From Aliiroseovarius sediminilitoris (GTDB lineage Bacteria > Pseudomonadota > Alphaproteobacteria > Rhodobacterales > Rhodobacteraceae): DNA of 64,000 nt. The stretch covers positions 1,240,001 through 1,304,000 of the forward strand of contig NZ_FOJB01000001.1 in assembly GCF_900109955.1 (NCBI RefSeq). Reading direction: 5' to 3'. Shown one piece after another: positions 7,173 to 15,615 of the stretch (positions are counted from its first letter, which is position 1; each line of letters begins with the position of its first letter). The notes below the pieces were generated by a model. It was not told where the DNA came from. It did no database searches and saw only the letters and a list, made by a program, of their open reading frames with translations. Position numbers and translations under genes: made by a program.

Positions 7173-9197
7173 TTAGCCCAACAGATCCTTGGCTTTCTCG
7201 ACGACGTTCTCGGCGGTAATGCCGAACTTCTCGAACAAAACGCCTGCCGGGGCTGACGCGCCAAAGCTCTCCATGCCCACAAAGGCGGCTTTCGCTTCGC
7301 GGCCGCGCTCGCCCAAAAGCCAGCGATCCCAGCCCCCGTCACGCACGGCCGCTTCGACGCCTACGCGCACGGGGCCAGGGGGCAGAACCTTGCGGCGATA
7401 GGCTTCGTCTTGTTGTGCGAACAGTTCCATACACGGCATCGAGACAACGCGGGTGCCGATGCCCTGGGCTTCCAGTGTGGCACGCGCATCCATCGCCAGC
7501 GACACCTCGGACCCGGTGGCGATCAGGATCACCTGACGCTTGCCAGCTTCCGCATCCGCCAGAACATAAGCGCCCTGAGCGGACAGGTTCTTCTGTTTGT
7601 ATTCGGTGCGCACGGTCGGCAGGTTTTGCCGGGTCAGCACCAGGGTCGATGGCGTTTCCTTCGAGGCCAGCGCCAGTTCCCATGCCTCGGCCGTTTCCAC
7701 CGTATCGGCCGGGCGGAAGGTATAGCTGTTGGGGGTCGCGCGGCAGATTGCCAGATGTTCGACCGGCTGGTGGGTCGGGCCGTCTTCACCAACGCCGATC
7801 GAATCGTGTGTCATCACGAAGACCGTCGGGATTTTCATCAGCGACGCCAGACGCATGGCAGGGCGCGCATAGTCGGTAAAGCAGAAGAATGTGCCGCCAT
7901 AGGGGCGCATGCCGCCATGCAGCACCATGCCGTTCATCGCAGCCGCCATGCCGTGTTCGCGGATGCCCCAGTAAATATAGCGGCCTTTGCGGTTGTCCAC
8001 GTCAAAGACGCCCAGATCACCGGTCTTGGTGTTGTTTGACCCGGTCAGGTCAGCCGATCCGCCGACGGTTTCCGGCATCACCGGGTTGATGACCTCAAGC
8101 ACCATTTCCGACGATTTGCGGGTGGCTACCGTGGGTTTGCCTTCGGCCACCTGACGTTTCAGGGCACGGACAACGCCGCCCAGCTTCTTCGGCACGTCCA
8201 GCGCATATGCGCGGTTGAACTCGGCCTGTTTGCGTTCGCTGATTGACGCAAAGCGGGCTTCCCACTCAGCGCGGGCTGCTGCCCCTTTGGCGCCCATGGC
8301 TTCCCAAGCGGCTTTCACGTCGTCTTCAACCTGGAAGTCGCCGATGGGTGCGCCGTAGGCTTCTTTCGCAGCCTTGAGTTGGTCCGCGTCGGTCAACGCG
8401 CCGTGGCCTTTGGATGTGTCCTGAGCCGCATGGCCCAAAGCGATATGTGTCTTGCAGGCGATCATCGACGGCTTCTTGGTCGTCTTGGCCTTCGCAATCG
8501 CCGCATCGATCTGTTCGGGGTCGTGGCCGTCGATTTCCTGCACATGCCAGCCGGATGCCTTGAAGCGCTGCACCTGGTTGGTGCAATCAGACAGCGAGAC
8601 CTTGCCGTCAATGGTGATGTCGTTGTTGTCCCAGAAAAGGATCAGCTTGCCCAATTGGTGACGCCCGGCCAAACCTATGGCTTCGTGGCTGATGCCTTCC
8701 ATCAGGCAACCGTCACCAGCGATCACATAGGTGAAGTGATCGACGATTTTCTTGCCGAAGCGGGCGCGCTGGATTTCTTCGGCCATGGCAAAACCAACGG
8801 CGTTGGCGATGCCCTGACCCAGCGGGCCGGTGGTGGTTTCAACGCCCGAGACGTGCCCATATTCCGGGTGGCCCGCAGTGATCGCACCCCATTGGCGGAA
8901 GTTTTTGATCTGATCCAGCGTCACATCTTTGTAACCGGTCAGATGAAGCAGCGAATAGATCAGCATCGAACCGTGACCCGCCGACAGGATAAACCGGTCG
9001 CGGTCTTCCCAACGCGGCGCAGACGCATCGAATTTCAGGTGGTTCTCAAAAAGCACCGTTGCCACATCTGCCATGCCCATCGGCATTCCAGAGTGACCCG
9101 AATTCGCGGCGGCAACCGCATCCAGCGTCAGCGAGCGGATCGCGGTGGCTTTTTTCCAGTGATCGGGGTGGCTTTTGCGAAGCGTGGCGATGTCCAA
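7173..9197 (-). CDS. tkt: transketolase
   Basis: Thiamine-diphosphate enzyme that moves two-carbon units between sugar phosphates in the non-oxidative pentose phosphate and, where present, Calvin pathways. The 674-residue length is standard. Visible marks: the TPP motif [13 protein letters not shown]...WDNND (about residues 160-190), the N-terminal SGHSGMPMG substrate segment, the pyrimidine-domain [13 protein letters not shown] and [12 protein letters not shown], and the C-terminal [14 protein letters not shown] region. The start at 9197 ([17 protein letters not shown]) matches the family. It is divergent from the zapA operon and ends at a strong terminator. With the two GAPDH genes nearby it makes a small central-carbon neighbourhood. 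Confidence 0.97.
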   Translation of the reverse strand: MDIATLRKSHPDHWKKATAIRSLTLDAVAAANSGHSGMPMGMADVATVLFENHLKFDASAPRWEDRDRFILSAGHGSMLIYSLLHLTGYKDVTLDQIKNFRQWGAITAGHPEYGHVSGVETTTGPLGQGIANAVGFAMAEEIQRARFGKKIVDHFTYVIAGDGCLMEGISHEAIGLAGRHQLGKLILFWDNNDITIDGKVSLSDCTNQVQRFKASGWHVQEIDGHDPEQIDAAIAKAKTTKKPSMIACKTHIALGHAAQDTSKGHGALTDADQLKAAKEAYGAPIGDFQVEDDVKAAWEAMGAKGAAARAEWEARFASISERKQAEFNRAYALDVPKKLGGVVRALKRQVAEGKPTVATRKSSEMVLEVINPVMPETVGGSADLTGSNNTKTGDLGVFDVDNRKGRYIYWGIREHGMAAAMNGMVLHGGMRPYGGTFFCFTDYARPAMRLASLMKIPTVFVMTHDSIGVGEDGPTHQPVEHLAICRATPNSYTFRPADTVETAEAWELALASKETPSTLVLTRQNLPTVRTEYKQKNLSAQGAYVLADAEAGKRQVILIATGSEVSLAMDARATLEAQGIGTRVVSMPCMELFAQQDEAYRRKVLPPGPVRVGVEAAVRDGGWDRWLLGERGREAKAAFVGMESFGASAPAGVLFEKFGITAENVVEKAKDLLG

Positions 9198-9438
9198 CGG
9201 TCAACATCCTTTGACAAAGTTGAGGTTGGACCCCTGATAGCAGTCATTTGCCAAGGGTCAAGCCAAGCTGCATGTCGCGGGCCAAGTGTTTGGAAAAGAA
9301 CGGGGGGGCGCATTTTGGGGTGGGGTCGGGTAAGATCGGCATACCAGCACGCACCGCCGATTCGCACGCATGTCTTGCGTTGTCAGGTCGGCAGGCATGT
9401 GACAAGATCGGGCAAACAATACTGGTTCAGGGCAGAAC

Positions 9439-9960
9439 ATGAGCGATATTTCCGAATTGGAAACCCGAATTACCACCGCACTTGAACGGATCAGCAGCGG
9501 CTTGTCTGCGCTGTCCACTCAGTCAGGCGGTTCGGACGAAGAAGTTGCACAACTTAAAGCACAGTTGGATGAAGAGCGGACAGCGAACAGCCAATTGTCG
9601 GAACGGGTGAAAACCCTGCAGCAAAGCCGCGCTGACGAGGTGGACAAGCTGCGTGGCGAACTTGGTCGCCTGACTGCTCAGCTTGAGACGGACGAAGTGG
9701 TTCTGTCCAAGATGCGACAGGTGAACGCTGACCTGAGGGCCAATAATGATGCATTGCGCAAGGCGATTGCAGATGGCGATGTGAATGCTGAACTGGTCAA
9801 CGACGCGATGGCGGCAGAGCTTGAAGGCTTGCGGGTTGCGCAATCTGCGGATCGTGCCGAACTCGATGCGGTCCTGGGCGAACTTGGACAGTTGATCAAC
9901 GACAGCAACACCGGCACGATGCCACATTCACCAAACGGGAAGGAGGGTGCTGATGCCTGA
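9439..9960 (+). CDS. coiled-coil protein overlapping zapA
   Basis: A 173-residue hydrophilic protein, almost wholly alpha-helical, with heptad-like runs of Leu, Gln, Glu and Arg over about residues 30-95 and 115-150 (for example QLKAQLDEERTANSQLSERV). No signal peptide or membrane segment. Its stop TGA (9958-9960) lies inside the first codons of zapA, an eight-base overlap, so the two are translationally coupled. That coupling suggests a role with ZapA at the division ring, comparable in style to ZapB, but sequence similarity to ZapB is not claimed. I do not recognise a named family. Confidence 0.75.
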   Translation: MSDISELETRITTALERISSGLSALSTQSGGSDEEVAQLKAQLDEERTANSQLSERVKTLQQSRADEVDKLRGELGRLTAQLETDEVVLSKMRQVNADLRANNDALRKAIADGDVNAELVNDAMAAELEGLRVAQSADRAELDAVLGELGQLINDSNTGTMPHSPNGKEGADA

Positions 9961-10336
9961 TATCAATATCACCATTGGAAGCCGCAACTTCGATGTGGCT
10001 TGTCAGGAAGGTGAAGAGCATTTCCTGATCACCGCCGCCAAGATGCTGGACAACGAAGCCTCGGTTCTGGTCAGCCAGATGAGCAACTTGACCGAAAGCC
10101 GTATGTTGTTGATGGCTGGGCTAATGCTCGCCGACAAGACGGCTGGTATGGAAGACAAAGTGAAGCTGGCCGACAAGAAAGTGGCCGATTTGGAGGCGCA
10201 GCTTTATGCGGCGCAGAATGCTGCCCCGCAAAAGGTCGAAGTGCCGGTGATTCCAGATGCGGTCACGGATACTCTGGCCGAGATTGCCGCCCGCGCTGAG
10301 GCCGTCGCTGCGGAAATAGAAGAACGCGCCGGTTAA
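9953..10336 (+). CDS. zapA: cell division protein ZapA
   Basis: ZapA binds FtsZ and bundles its filaments at mid-cell. The 127-residue protein has the conserved N-terminal core (NITIGSRNFDVACQEGEEHF, then AAKMLDNEASVLV) and a long coiled C-terminal helix (about residues 60-95). The ATG at 9953 is chosen because AGGAGG (9941-9946) lies six bases ahead; the in-frame GTG at 9947 would overlap that site. It overlaps the upstream coiled-coil gene by eight bases and is followed two bases after its stop by the MliC-like gene. In many proteobacteria 6S RNA follows zapA; here there is no room for it. Confidence 0.88.
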   Translation: MPDINITIGSRNFDVACQEGEEHFLITAAKMLDNEASVLVSQMSNLTESRMLLMAGLMLADKTAGMEDKVKLADKKVADLEAQLYAAQNAAPQKVEVPVIPDAVTDTLAEIAARAEAVAAEIEERAG

Positions 10337-10337
10337 G

Positions 10338-10694
10338 ATGACAGCCACTCATTTCGGAGTTTGGCGCGCGGTGGCGACCGCGTCGTTCCTGCTGACACCC
10401 CTTTCTGTTTCGGCTGAAGCGCTGATTGACACCCTTCGCTATAGATGCGAGCGCGGCGCGATGGTTTGGGCCACGTATATCAATGGGGACGAAGGATCAT
10501 TCGCCGTGATTCATGTGGAAGGGCAGCAGGTGGCACTTGGCCAGGTCATATCGGGGTCGGGCGCCAAATATGCGCAAGCCCCGGATGGGGCTGGCTATGT
10601 CTGGTGGACCAAGGGCGACGAAGCGTTTCTGATGTGGGAGGATGCCCCCAACAACACGGACGAAACGCTTCTGTCGCAATGCAGGACGATGTGA
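10338..10694 (+). CDS. MliC-type lysozyme inhibitor, exported
   Basis: A 118-residue protein with an N-terminal signal sequence (residues 1-26, hydrophobic ASFLLTPLSVSA then EA) and an MliC domain: YRCERG near residue 35, the GYVWWTKGDEAFLMW stretch near 82-96, and a C-terminal Cys that can pair with the one near residue 36. MliC/PliC proteins bind and block C-type lysozymes in the periplasm. There is no lipobox Cys after the signal, so it is likely soluble rather than a lipoprotein. The start is one base after the zapA stop, giving a three-gene operon. It ends six bases before the convergent grxD stop. Confidence 0.75.
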   Translation: MTATHFGVWRAVATASFLLTPLSVSAEALIDTLRYRCERGAMVWATYINGDEGSFAVIHVEGQQVALGQVISGSGAKYAQAPDGAGYVWWTKGDEAFLMWEDAPNNTDETLLSQCRTM

Positions 10695-10700
10695 ACCGGC

Positions 10701-11063
10701 TTAGCCGTTCGCTTCGCGGATCTTGTCTGCGGCTTCCTTGTTATAGGCAACGCCGTTTTCGTCAAACAACGTGTCCAGCTCGCCCGACAGGGTCATCTCG
10801 GTGATGATGTCGCAACCGCCCACAAACTCGCCTTTGACATAAAGCTGCGGGATGGTGGGCCAATCGGAATAATCCTTGATGCCTTGGCGGATTTCTTCAT
10901 CGGCCAGCACGTTCACGTCGGCAAAATCAACGCCCATGAAATTCAGTACACCGGCCACACGCGAGGAAAACCCGCATTGCGGCATGTCTTTCGTGCCTTT
11001 CATGTAGAGCACAACGTCGTTGGCCTTGACGGTTTCGGTGATACGGGTTTTTGCGTCGGTCAT
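10701..11063 (-). CDS. grxD: monothiol glutaredoxin Grx4 type
   Basis: A 120-residue monothiol glutaredoxin with the CGFS active site (residues 30-33) after KGTKDMPQ, then [19 protein letters not shown] for glutathione and cluster binding. Such proteins carry [2Fe-2S] clusters and pass them on, usually with a BolA partner; the bolA gene lies directly upstream (47 bases), a pairing that supports the assignment. It is the last gene of the minus-strand run purL, Cys-rich protein, bolA, grxD. Length is typical (about 110-120). Confidence 0.96.
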   Translation of the reverse strand: MTDAKTRITETVKANDVVLYMKGTKDMPQCGFSSRVAGVLNFMGVDFADVNVLADEEIRQGIKDYSDWPTIPQLYVKGEFVGGCDIITEMTLSGELDTLFDENGVAYNKEAADKIREANG

Positions 11064-11110
11064 GTCATTTCCTTGATGTCAGGGGTCGGGCCGGAGGTGT
11101 CCGGGCGTGT

Positions 11111-11353
11111 TTAGTCAGGCGCTTTCGTCGTCAGTGCCAGTGCATGAAGGTCGCCATGACTGCCGGCCATCTTTTCCTTCAGGGCGGCATAGACGGCCCG
11201 TTGCTGTTGCACACGGTTCTGGCCGCGAAAGCTCTCATCCACCACCTCGGCGGCATAGTGGTTTCCGTCACCGGCCAGATCGGTGATGGTGATTTTCGCC
11301 TCCGGGAAAGCCTCGCGGATGAGGGTTTCGATTTCGGATGCTTCCATGGCCAT
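11111..11353 (-). CDS. BolA/IbaG-family protein
   Basis: An 80-residue single-domain BolA-family protein. It shows the family order: an N-terminal helix (IETLIREAFPEA), the strand and loop with GDGNHYAAEVV, then the helix with RVQQQRAVYAALKEKM and a C-terminal HALALTTKAP. The conserved His of the last motif is a cluster ligand when BolA pairs with a monothiol glutaredoxin, which is encoded next door. The start at 11353 is preferred (GAGG eight bases ahead); an ATG two codons in is possible. Whether it is closer to BolA or IbaG cannot be settled by eye; the short length fits IbaG. Confidence 0.92.
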   Translation of the reverse strand: MAMEASEIETLIREAFPEAKITITDLAGDGNHYAAEVVDESFRGQNRVQQQRAVYAALKEKMAGSHGDLHALALTTKAPD

Positions 11354-11374
11354 GGTCAGAACCTCGTTTATGTT

Positions 11375-11950
11375 TCAACTCAATCTATGTTCGGGGCAGG
11401 GGGGCCGCAAGACCTGGTGGCGTGTTGCGGCATCACGAAACCCGGACAAAACAGCGCGGGCGTCCGACAGAATGCCGCCTTGTTCGGCCTGCGCCAACGT
11501 ATCCGCCGTCCAGGCAGGTCGGGGCAATAGCCGGTCAAGCATGTCGCGCCTGGCGGTTTCCTGTGCGGGCGACAGCGGCAGGCGTTCAGCCGCGCGAAAC
11601 AGCTCGATCATGTCACAGATGGCGCGCATCCGGCGATAGGCTTCGGCGATTGCCTCCAGCGTTTCGCGATCCTTGCGCCAGCGTTTGCGCGGAAAGATGT
11701 GCGTCATCACGTAAGGTCCGGCCCCCTTGCAGTCAAACCGTGCACAGCCCGGAAACCCCTGATCTTCAAGGGTTTCGTGGATGCGACACAGGTTGTCGTC
11801 GCCAAGATGACGGCACGGGGCCAACGCACGTTTGTCAAAAGCGAAATCATCGCCCGCGTCAAAGCCCGGTGCCACACAACACAGCCCTGCGCAGGCGGCG
11901 CAATCCGCCACCAGTGCCGACATGTCTTGTGGGTCAGGGGGGGAAGTCAT
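11375..11950 (-). CDS. YkgJ-like cysteine-cluster protein
   Basis: A 191-residue protein with an N-terminal CAACAGLCC cluster (residues 17-25) and further cysteines at CRH (about 46), CRIH (55), CARFDCKG (69-74). This CxxCxxxCC pattern is that of the YkgJ family, thought to hold a zinc ion or iron-sulfur cluster; no activity is known. A helical C-terminal half follows. It starts three bases after the purL stop and ends 21 bases before bolA, so it is co-transcribed with them. The context with bolA and grxD makes an Fe-S link plausible, though that is inference. Confidence 0.75.
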   Translation of the reverse strand: MTSPPDPQDMSALVADCAACAGLCCVAPGFDAGDDFAFDKRALAPCRHLGDDNLCRIHETLEDQGFPGCARFDCKGAGPYVMTHIFPRKRWRKDRETLEAIAEAYRRMRAICDMIELFRAAERLPLSPAQETARRDMLDRLLPRPAWTADTLAQAEQGGILSDARAVLSGFRDAATRHQVLRPPCPEHRLS

Positions 11951-11953
11951 GGA

Positions 11954-14113
11954 TCAGCGATGCGCCTGATCGAACCCGGTGCGGAAGATCTCGGCCAGTT
12001 CGTCCAGCGGGGCTTCGGACCCGCCCATCTTTACGGTGTCGCCGGTGAAGCGACCGACCGAGGCGATGGGGATGCCCAGCTTGCCCGCTTCGATCATCAG
12101 GGCCTCGGCCTGATCGAAGTTACAAGCCACCAGATAGCGCGCCTGATCTTCTCCGAACAGGGTCGGCGTGTCGGCAGTGTCGAGAGAGACCCCCACACCA
12201 CCCGCTTCGGCCATTTCGAACGCCGCCATGGCAAGACCACCGTCAGACAGGTCCGAACAAGCCTTGATCAGTTCGCGGTTGGCGCGGATGAAGTCGCCGT
12301 GCGCCTTTTCAGCCGCAAGGTCCACATGCGGGGCGTCGCCGTCCTCGCGGTTGAACACCTCAGCCAACAGGGCGGATTGGCCCAGATGCCCGGTGGTCTC
12401 GCCAATGACCATCGCGACATGCCCGTCACGGGCCACGCCGTCGATCATGTCGTCAAGGCTGTCCAGCAGCCCAACAGCGCCGATGGTTGGCGTGGGCAGA
12501 ATGCCCTGACCGTCGGTTTCGTTATACAGCGACACGTTGCCCGACACGATCGGCACATCCAGCGCGGCGACCGCCTCACCGATCCCTTTGATGGCTCCGA
12601 CGAATTGGCCCATGATCTCGGGCTTCTCGGGGTTGCCGAAGTTCAGGTTGTCGGTGGTGGCAAGGGGTTTCGCGCCCACGGCGGTCAGGTTGCGATAGGC
12701 TTCGGCGACGGCCTGTTTGCCGCCTTCAAAAGGATTGGCCTTCACATAGCGCGGCGTCACATCCGATGTGAACGCGATGGCTTTATCAGTTCCGTGAACC
12801 CGCACGATGCCAGCGCCTAAACCGGGCGCGCGGACGGTGTCGGCCATCACCATGTGGTCATATTGTTCATAAACCCACTGTTTCGCGGCGTAGTTGGGCG
12901 ACCCGATCAGGGCCTTCAAAGCGTCGATGGCATCGATCTCGGGAACGTCCGACAGTTCTTCGGCGGCTGGCGTCTCGACCCATGGACGATCATATTCTGG
13001 CGCGCGACCCGACAGGGGGGACAGCGGCAAATCGGCTTTCACTTCGCCATTGTGCATGATCAAAAAGCGATCTTCTGCAAGCGTTTCGCCAACAATTGCG
13101 AAGTCCAGATCCCACTTTTCGAACACAGCACGGGCTTCGGCCTCTTTTTCGGGCTTAAGGACCATGAGCATCCGTTCTTGGCTTTCGGACAGCATCATCT
13201 CATAGGCGGTCATGTTGTCTTCGCGCTGCGGCACGTCTTCAAGGTTCAGTTTGACGCCCAAACCGCCCTTGTCGCCCATTTCGACCGCTGAACACGTCAG
13301 GCCAGCGGCCCCCATATCCTGGATTGAAATCACCGCACCGGTTTGCATCAGTTCCAGCGTTGCCTCCATCAGGCGCTTTTCTGTGAAGGGGTCGCCGACC
13401 TGCACGGTGGGGCGCTTGTCTTCGATCGTGTCGTCAAATTCGGCCGATGCCATGGTCGCCCCACCAACGCCATCGCGGCCTGTCTTCGCGCCCAAATACA
13501 CAACGGGCATTCCGACGCCGGAGGCTGCGGAGTAGAAAATCTTGTCGGCATCGGCCAAGCCTGCTGCAAAAGCGTTCACAAGGCAGTTGCCATTATAGGC
13601 AGGGTGAAAGCGAACCTCGCCGCCTACATTGGGCACACCGAAACAATTGCCATAGCCGCCGATACCTTCGACCACGCCGTTCACGAGTTGTTTGGTTTTT
13701 GGGTGATCAATTTCGCCAAAGGACAGCGAGTTCATCGCCGCAATGGGGCGGGCACCCATGGTGAACACGTCGCGCAGGATGCCGCCAACACCGGTGGCCG
13801 CGCCTTGGTAGGGTTCGATGTAGGACGGGTGGTTGTGGCTTTCCATTTTGAAGACCACAGCTTGTCCGTCACCGATATCGACGATACCCGCGTTTTCGCC
13901 GGGGCCGCAGATCACCTGAGGGCCATCGGTGGGCAGGGTGCGGAGCCATTTCTTCGAGGATTTGTACGAACAATGCTCGTTCCACATGGCCGAGAAGATG
14001 CCAAGCTCGGTGAATGTCGGCTCGCGACCAATGATTTCGAGGAGCAGCTCGTATTCGTCAGGCTTTAGCCCGTGCGCTGCAATCAGGTCCTCGGTGATCT
14101 TCGGCTCGGTCAT
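11954..14113 (-). CDS. purL: phosphoribosylformylglycinamidine synthase, PurL subunit
   Basis: Fourth step of purine synthesis: ATP-dependent conversion of FGAR to FGAM, with ammonia supplied by PurQ and bridged by PurS in the multi-subunit type. The 719-residue length fits this small PurL. Marks are [36 protein letters not shown] (about 85-106), [13 protein letters not shown] and the C-terminal half repeat with GNVSLYNET and DLSDGGLA. The ATG at 14113 is chosen because family homology starts at [11 protein letters not shown] and AAGGGGGAAA precedes it. PurS and PurQ are not in this window next to it. It heads the run with the Cys-rich gene, bolA and grxD. Confidence 0.97.
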   Translation of the reverse strand: MTEPKITEDLIAAHGLKPDEYELLLEIIGREPTFTELGIFSAMWNEHCSYKSSKKWLRTLPTDGPQVICGPGENAGIVDIGDGQAVVFKMESHNHPSYIEPYQGAATGVGGILRDVFTMGARPIAAMNSLSFGEIDHPKTKQLVNGVVEGIGGYGNCFGVPNVGGEVRFHPAYNGNCLVNAFAAGLADADKIFYSAASGVGMPVVYLGAKTGRDGVGGATMASAEFDDTIEDKRPTVQVGDPFTEKRLMEATLELMQTGAVISIQDMGAAGLTCSAVEMGDKGGLGVKLNLEDVPQREDNMTAYEMMLSESQERMLMVLKPEKEAEARAVFEKWDLDFAIVGETLAEDRFLIMHNGEVKADLPLSPLSGRAPEYDRPWVETPAAEELSDVPEIDAIDALKALIGSPNYAAKQWVYEQYDHMVMADTVRAPGLGAGIVRVHGTDKAIAFTSDVTPRYVKANPFEGGKQAVAEAYRNLTAVGAKPLATTDNLNFGNPEKPEIMGQFVGAIKGIGEAVAALDVPIVSGNVSLYNETDGQGILPTPTIGAVGLLDSLDDMIDGVARDGHVAMVIGETTGHLGQSALLAEVFNREDGDAPHVDLAAEKAHGDFIRANRELIKACSDLSDGGLAMAAFEMAEAGGVGVSLDTADTPTLFGEDQARYLVACNFDQAEALMIEAGKLGIPIASVGRFTGDTVKMGGSEAPLDELAEIFRTGFDQAHR

Positions 14114-14215
14114 GCCCGTTTCCCCCTTAGGCTTTGGTTGGCGCTTTTTATGCGATGCGTGCGTAATGGGAAAGAGCAAAGGCGTTGGCTGCAAAGGCCG
14201 AAACCGGCGCTTGCG

Positions 14216-14242
14216 AAAAAAAAGGCCGGGCAAAGCCCGGCC
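14216..14242 (-). terminator. strong rho-independent terminator
   Basis: GGCCGGGC (14224-14231), loop AAA, GCCCGGCC (14235-14242), followed on the minus strand by eight T (14216-14223). It sits about 100 bases in front of purL and over 300 bases past the LysR stop, so it most likely ends a separate short transcript. Confidence 0.9.
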
Positions 14243-14294
14243 AAGTCCAACAGGGAGGTAAAAACCGACTAGAGCAAAGCTCACCATCGGCTTT
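14216..14294 (-). ncRNA. candidate small RNA with an exposed anti-Shine-Dalgarno loop
   Basis: On the minus strand a short transcript of about 80 bases can be drawn. Its 5' part folds into a stem (CCGA...TCGG outer, GAGC-TTT-GCTC inner, 14265-14290). A single-stranded stretch with ACCTCCCT (around 14253-14260) follows, complementary to the AGGGAGGT of ribosome sites, and then the strong terminator. A promoter-like pair lies upstream: CTTGATC (14324-14330) and CCTAATTC (14301-14308), loosely like heat-shock-sigma (RpoH) elements. CCUCCC-bearing small RNAs (CcsR type) are known from Rhodobacter sphaeroides; kinship is only suggested by the layout. The start point is estimated. Confidence 0.45.
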
Positions 14295-14555
14295 GGTTAA
14301 GAATTAGGTTTCTCAGCGGGGCGGATCAAGGGAAATTGCTGCATTGCAGCTATGCAAAATTCGCATGCCTTCGCAGATAAAACGGGACGCAATCGCGAAT
14401 AAGTAGAGTTAGGGTGCGATATTCCCTGACTTTTGAGCAGGTTAAGCGTCGACTTGGGTCGACGTTTGTATACAATGCAGTGTTGCGTCCTTTTTCGGGT
14501 GTTGCGAAAAAACACCATAATTCTCGGGTCAGTGTTACGTCATCAGCGAAAAAAG

Positions 14556-15449
14556 CTAGTCCTGTCGGCCTTTGCGATGCTCGATCAGTTCTTCCACCAC
14601 GAAATCCCGAAAGGCTTCGATCCGCTTGGAGGCGCGCAATTCTTCGGGGTAGGCAAGGAATACGGGAATCTCTTTGCTTTCGACATCAGGAAGCACCCGT
14701 TGGACGCCGGGTATGTCTTGCGTGACATAGTCTGGCAGCATTCCGATGCCAAGATTGTGCAGGACCGCCTGAAGCACACCGAAGTAATTGTTTACGGTCA
14801 ACAAGGACTTAACATCATAGGTCAGCAGTTCCCGCGCAAGATCCGCGCCCGCCCGGACTTGCGCAGATGAGGTATTCTGACAAATCAACCGGTGTTCGGA
14901 AAGGTCTTCCAGCGTTTCGGGAATGCCATTTTTCTCGAGGTATGCTGGCGTTGCATAAAGCCGCATATGCACATCCATCAGACGCTTGCGGATCAAGTCA
15001 GCCTGGCTTGGCTCTTTCATGCGAATCGCGACATCGGCCTCGCGCATGGGCAAGTCGAGCACATGCTCTTCCAACATCAGGTCGATTTTCAGGTCAGGAT
15101 ATTTCTCGTACAGTTTCGGCAGGCGCGGGGCCAGCCAAAGCGATCCAAAGGCAGTGGTCGTTGTGACTCGCAATTCGCCGAACACTTCTTCCTTGCTGTC
15201 GCGAATGCGTGCGACAGCGGCTTCGATCCGCTGATTGATTGACCGAGTGGCGTCAAACAGCAGCTCGCCCTGTTCAGTGAGAATCAGCCCACGCGCATGC
15301 CGATGAAAAAGCGTGGCATTCAGGCTTTCCTCAAGCGCCCGGATTTGTCGGGACACAGCAGACTGCGACAAATGCAGTGTATCACCCGCATGGGTCAGTG
15401 ACCCGGCATCCGCCACCGCGTGAAATATTCTGAGCTTGTCCCAATCCAT
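14556..15449 (-). CDS. LysR-family transcriptional regulator
   Basis: A 297-residue LysR protein: winged helix-turn-helix at residues 1-60 (AGDTLHLSQSAVSRQIRALE), then an effector-binding domain (from GELRVTTTTAFGSLWLAP). The start at 15449 gives the family opening MDWDKLRIFHAVADAGS. It is divergent from the indolepyruvate:ferredoxin oxidoreductase gene, with 166 bases between the starts, the usual placing of a LysR regulator and its target. That intergenic segment contains a strong promoter for the oxidoreductase overlapped by an inverted repeat. Whether this protein is the one that binds there is not shown; the inverted-repeat position within the promoter suggests repression, while LysR proteins usually activate. 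Confidence 0.93.
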   Translation of the reverse strand: MDWDKLRIFHAVADAGSLTHAGDTLHLSQSAVSRQIRALEESLNATLFHRHARGLILTEQGELLFDATRSINQRIEAAVARIRDSKEEVFGELRVTTTTAFGSLWLAPRLPKLYEKYPDLKIDLMLEEHVLDLPMREADVAIRMKEPSQADLIRKRLMDVHMRLYATPAYLEKNGIPETLEDLSEHRLICQNTSSAQVRAGADLARELLTYDVKSLLTVNNYFGVLQAVLHNLGIGMLPDYVTQDIPGVQRVLPDVESKEIPVFLAYPEELRASKRIEAFRDFVVEELIEHRKGRQD

Positions 15450-15544
15450 ACCGAAAGAACCACAATTTGTTAGCGCCAAAAACTTGCACAGTGTTATCAT
15501 CAGAAACGTGATGAGTTCCAGCACGGATTATGATGCGATTTGAA

Positions 15545-15573
15545 TTGATAGGTCATAGCCTTTGACCTATAAT
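15545..15573 (+). promoter_or_regulatory. sigma-70-type promoter of the indolepyruvate oxidoreductase gene
   Basis: TTGATA (15545-15550), a 17-base spacer and TATAAT (15568-15573). The -10 is perfect and the -35 has four of six consensus bases. A start near 15580 would give a leader of about 35 bases ending with GGGAGG (15604-15609) before the ATG at 15616. Confidence 0.75.
15548..15570. promoter_or_regulatory. inverted-repeat operator over the promoter
   Basis: ATAGGTCA (15548-15555), seven bases, TGACCTAT (15563-15570): eight-base perfect arms spanning from the -35 to the -10. A further TTGACC half-site follows at 15573-15578 region. The placing fits a repressor site. The protein is unknown. 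Confidence 0.6.
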
Positions 15574-15615
15574 TGACCTTATCCAGTTTCACTGTAACGT
15601 ATTGGGAGGTGCGTC

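Larger units (their letters stand above)
14114..14555. other. 442-base gap with a small RNA candidate
   Basis: No protein gene is supported here. The segment holds the purL leader (14114-14215), a strong minus-strand terminator (14216-14242), a likely small RNA and its promoter (to about 14330), and beyond that AT-rich sequence up to the LysR stop, with the inverted repeat GCGTCGAC/GTCGACGT around 14445-14465. Short open frames lack ribosome sites. Confidence 0.6.

Noticed and set aside
7410-9485. Two long plus-strand frames opposite transketolase
   Set aside because: Both are shadows of tkt; composition (many Arg, His, Gly) is typical of antisense reading and no ribosome site is present.
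10334-10340. 6S RNA after zapA
   Set aside because: The next gene starts two bases after the zapA stop, leaving no space for it.
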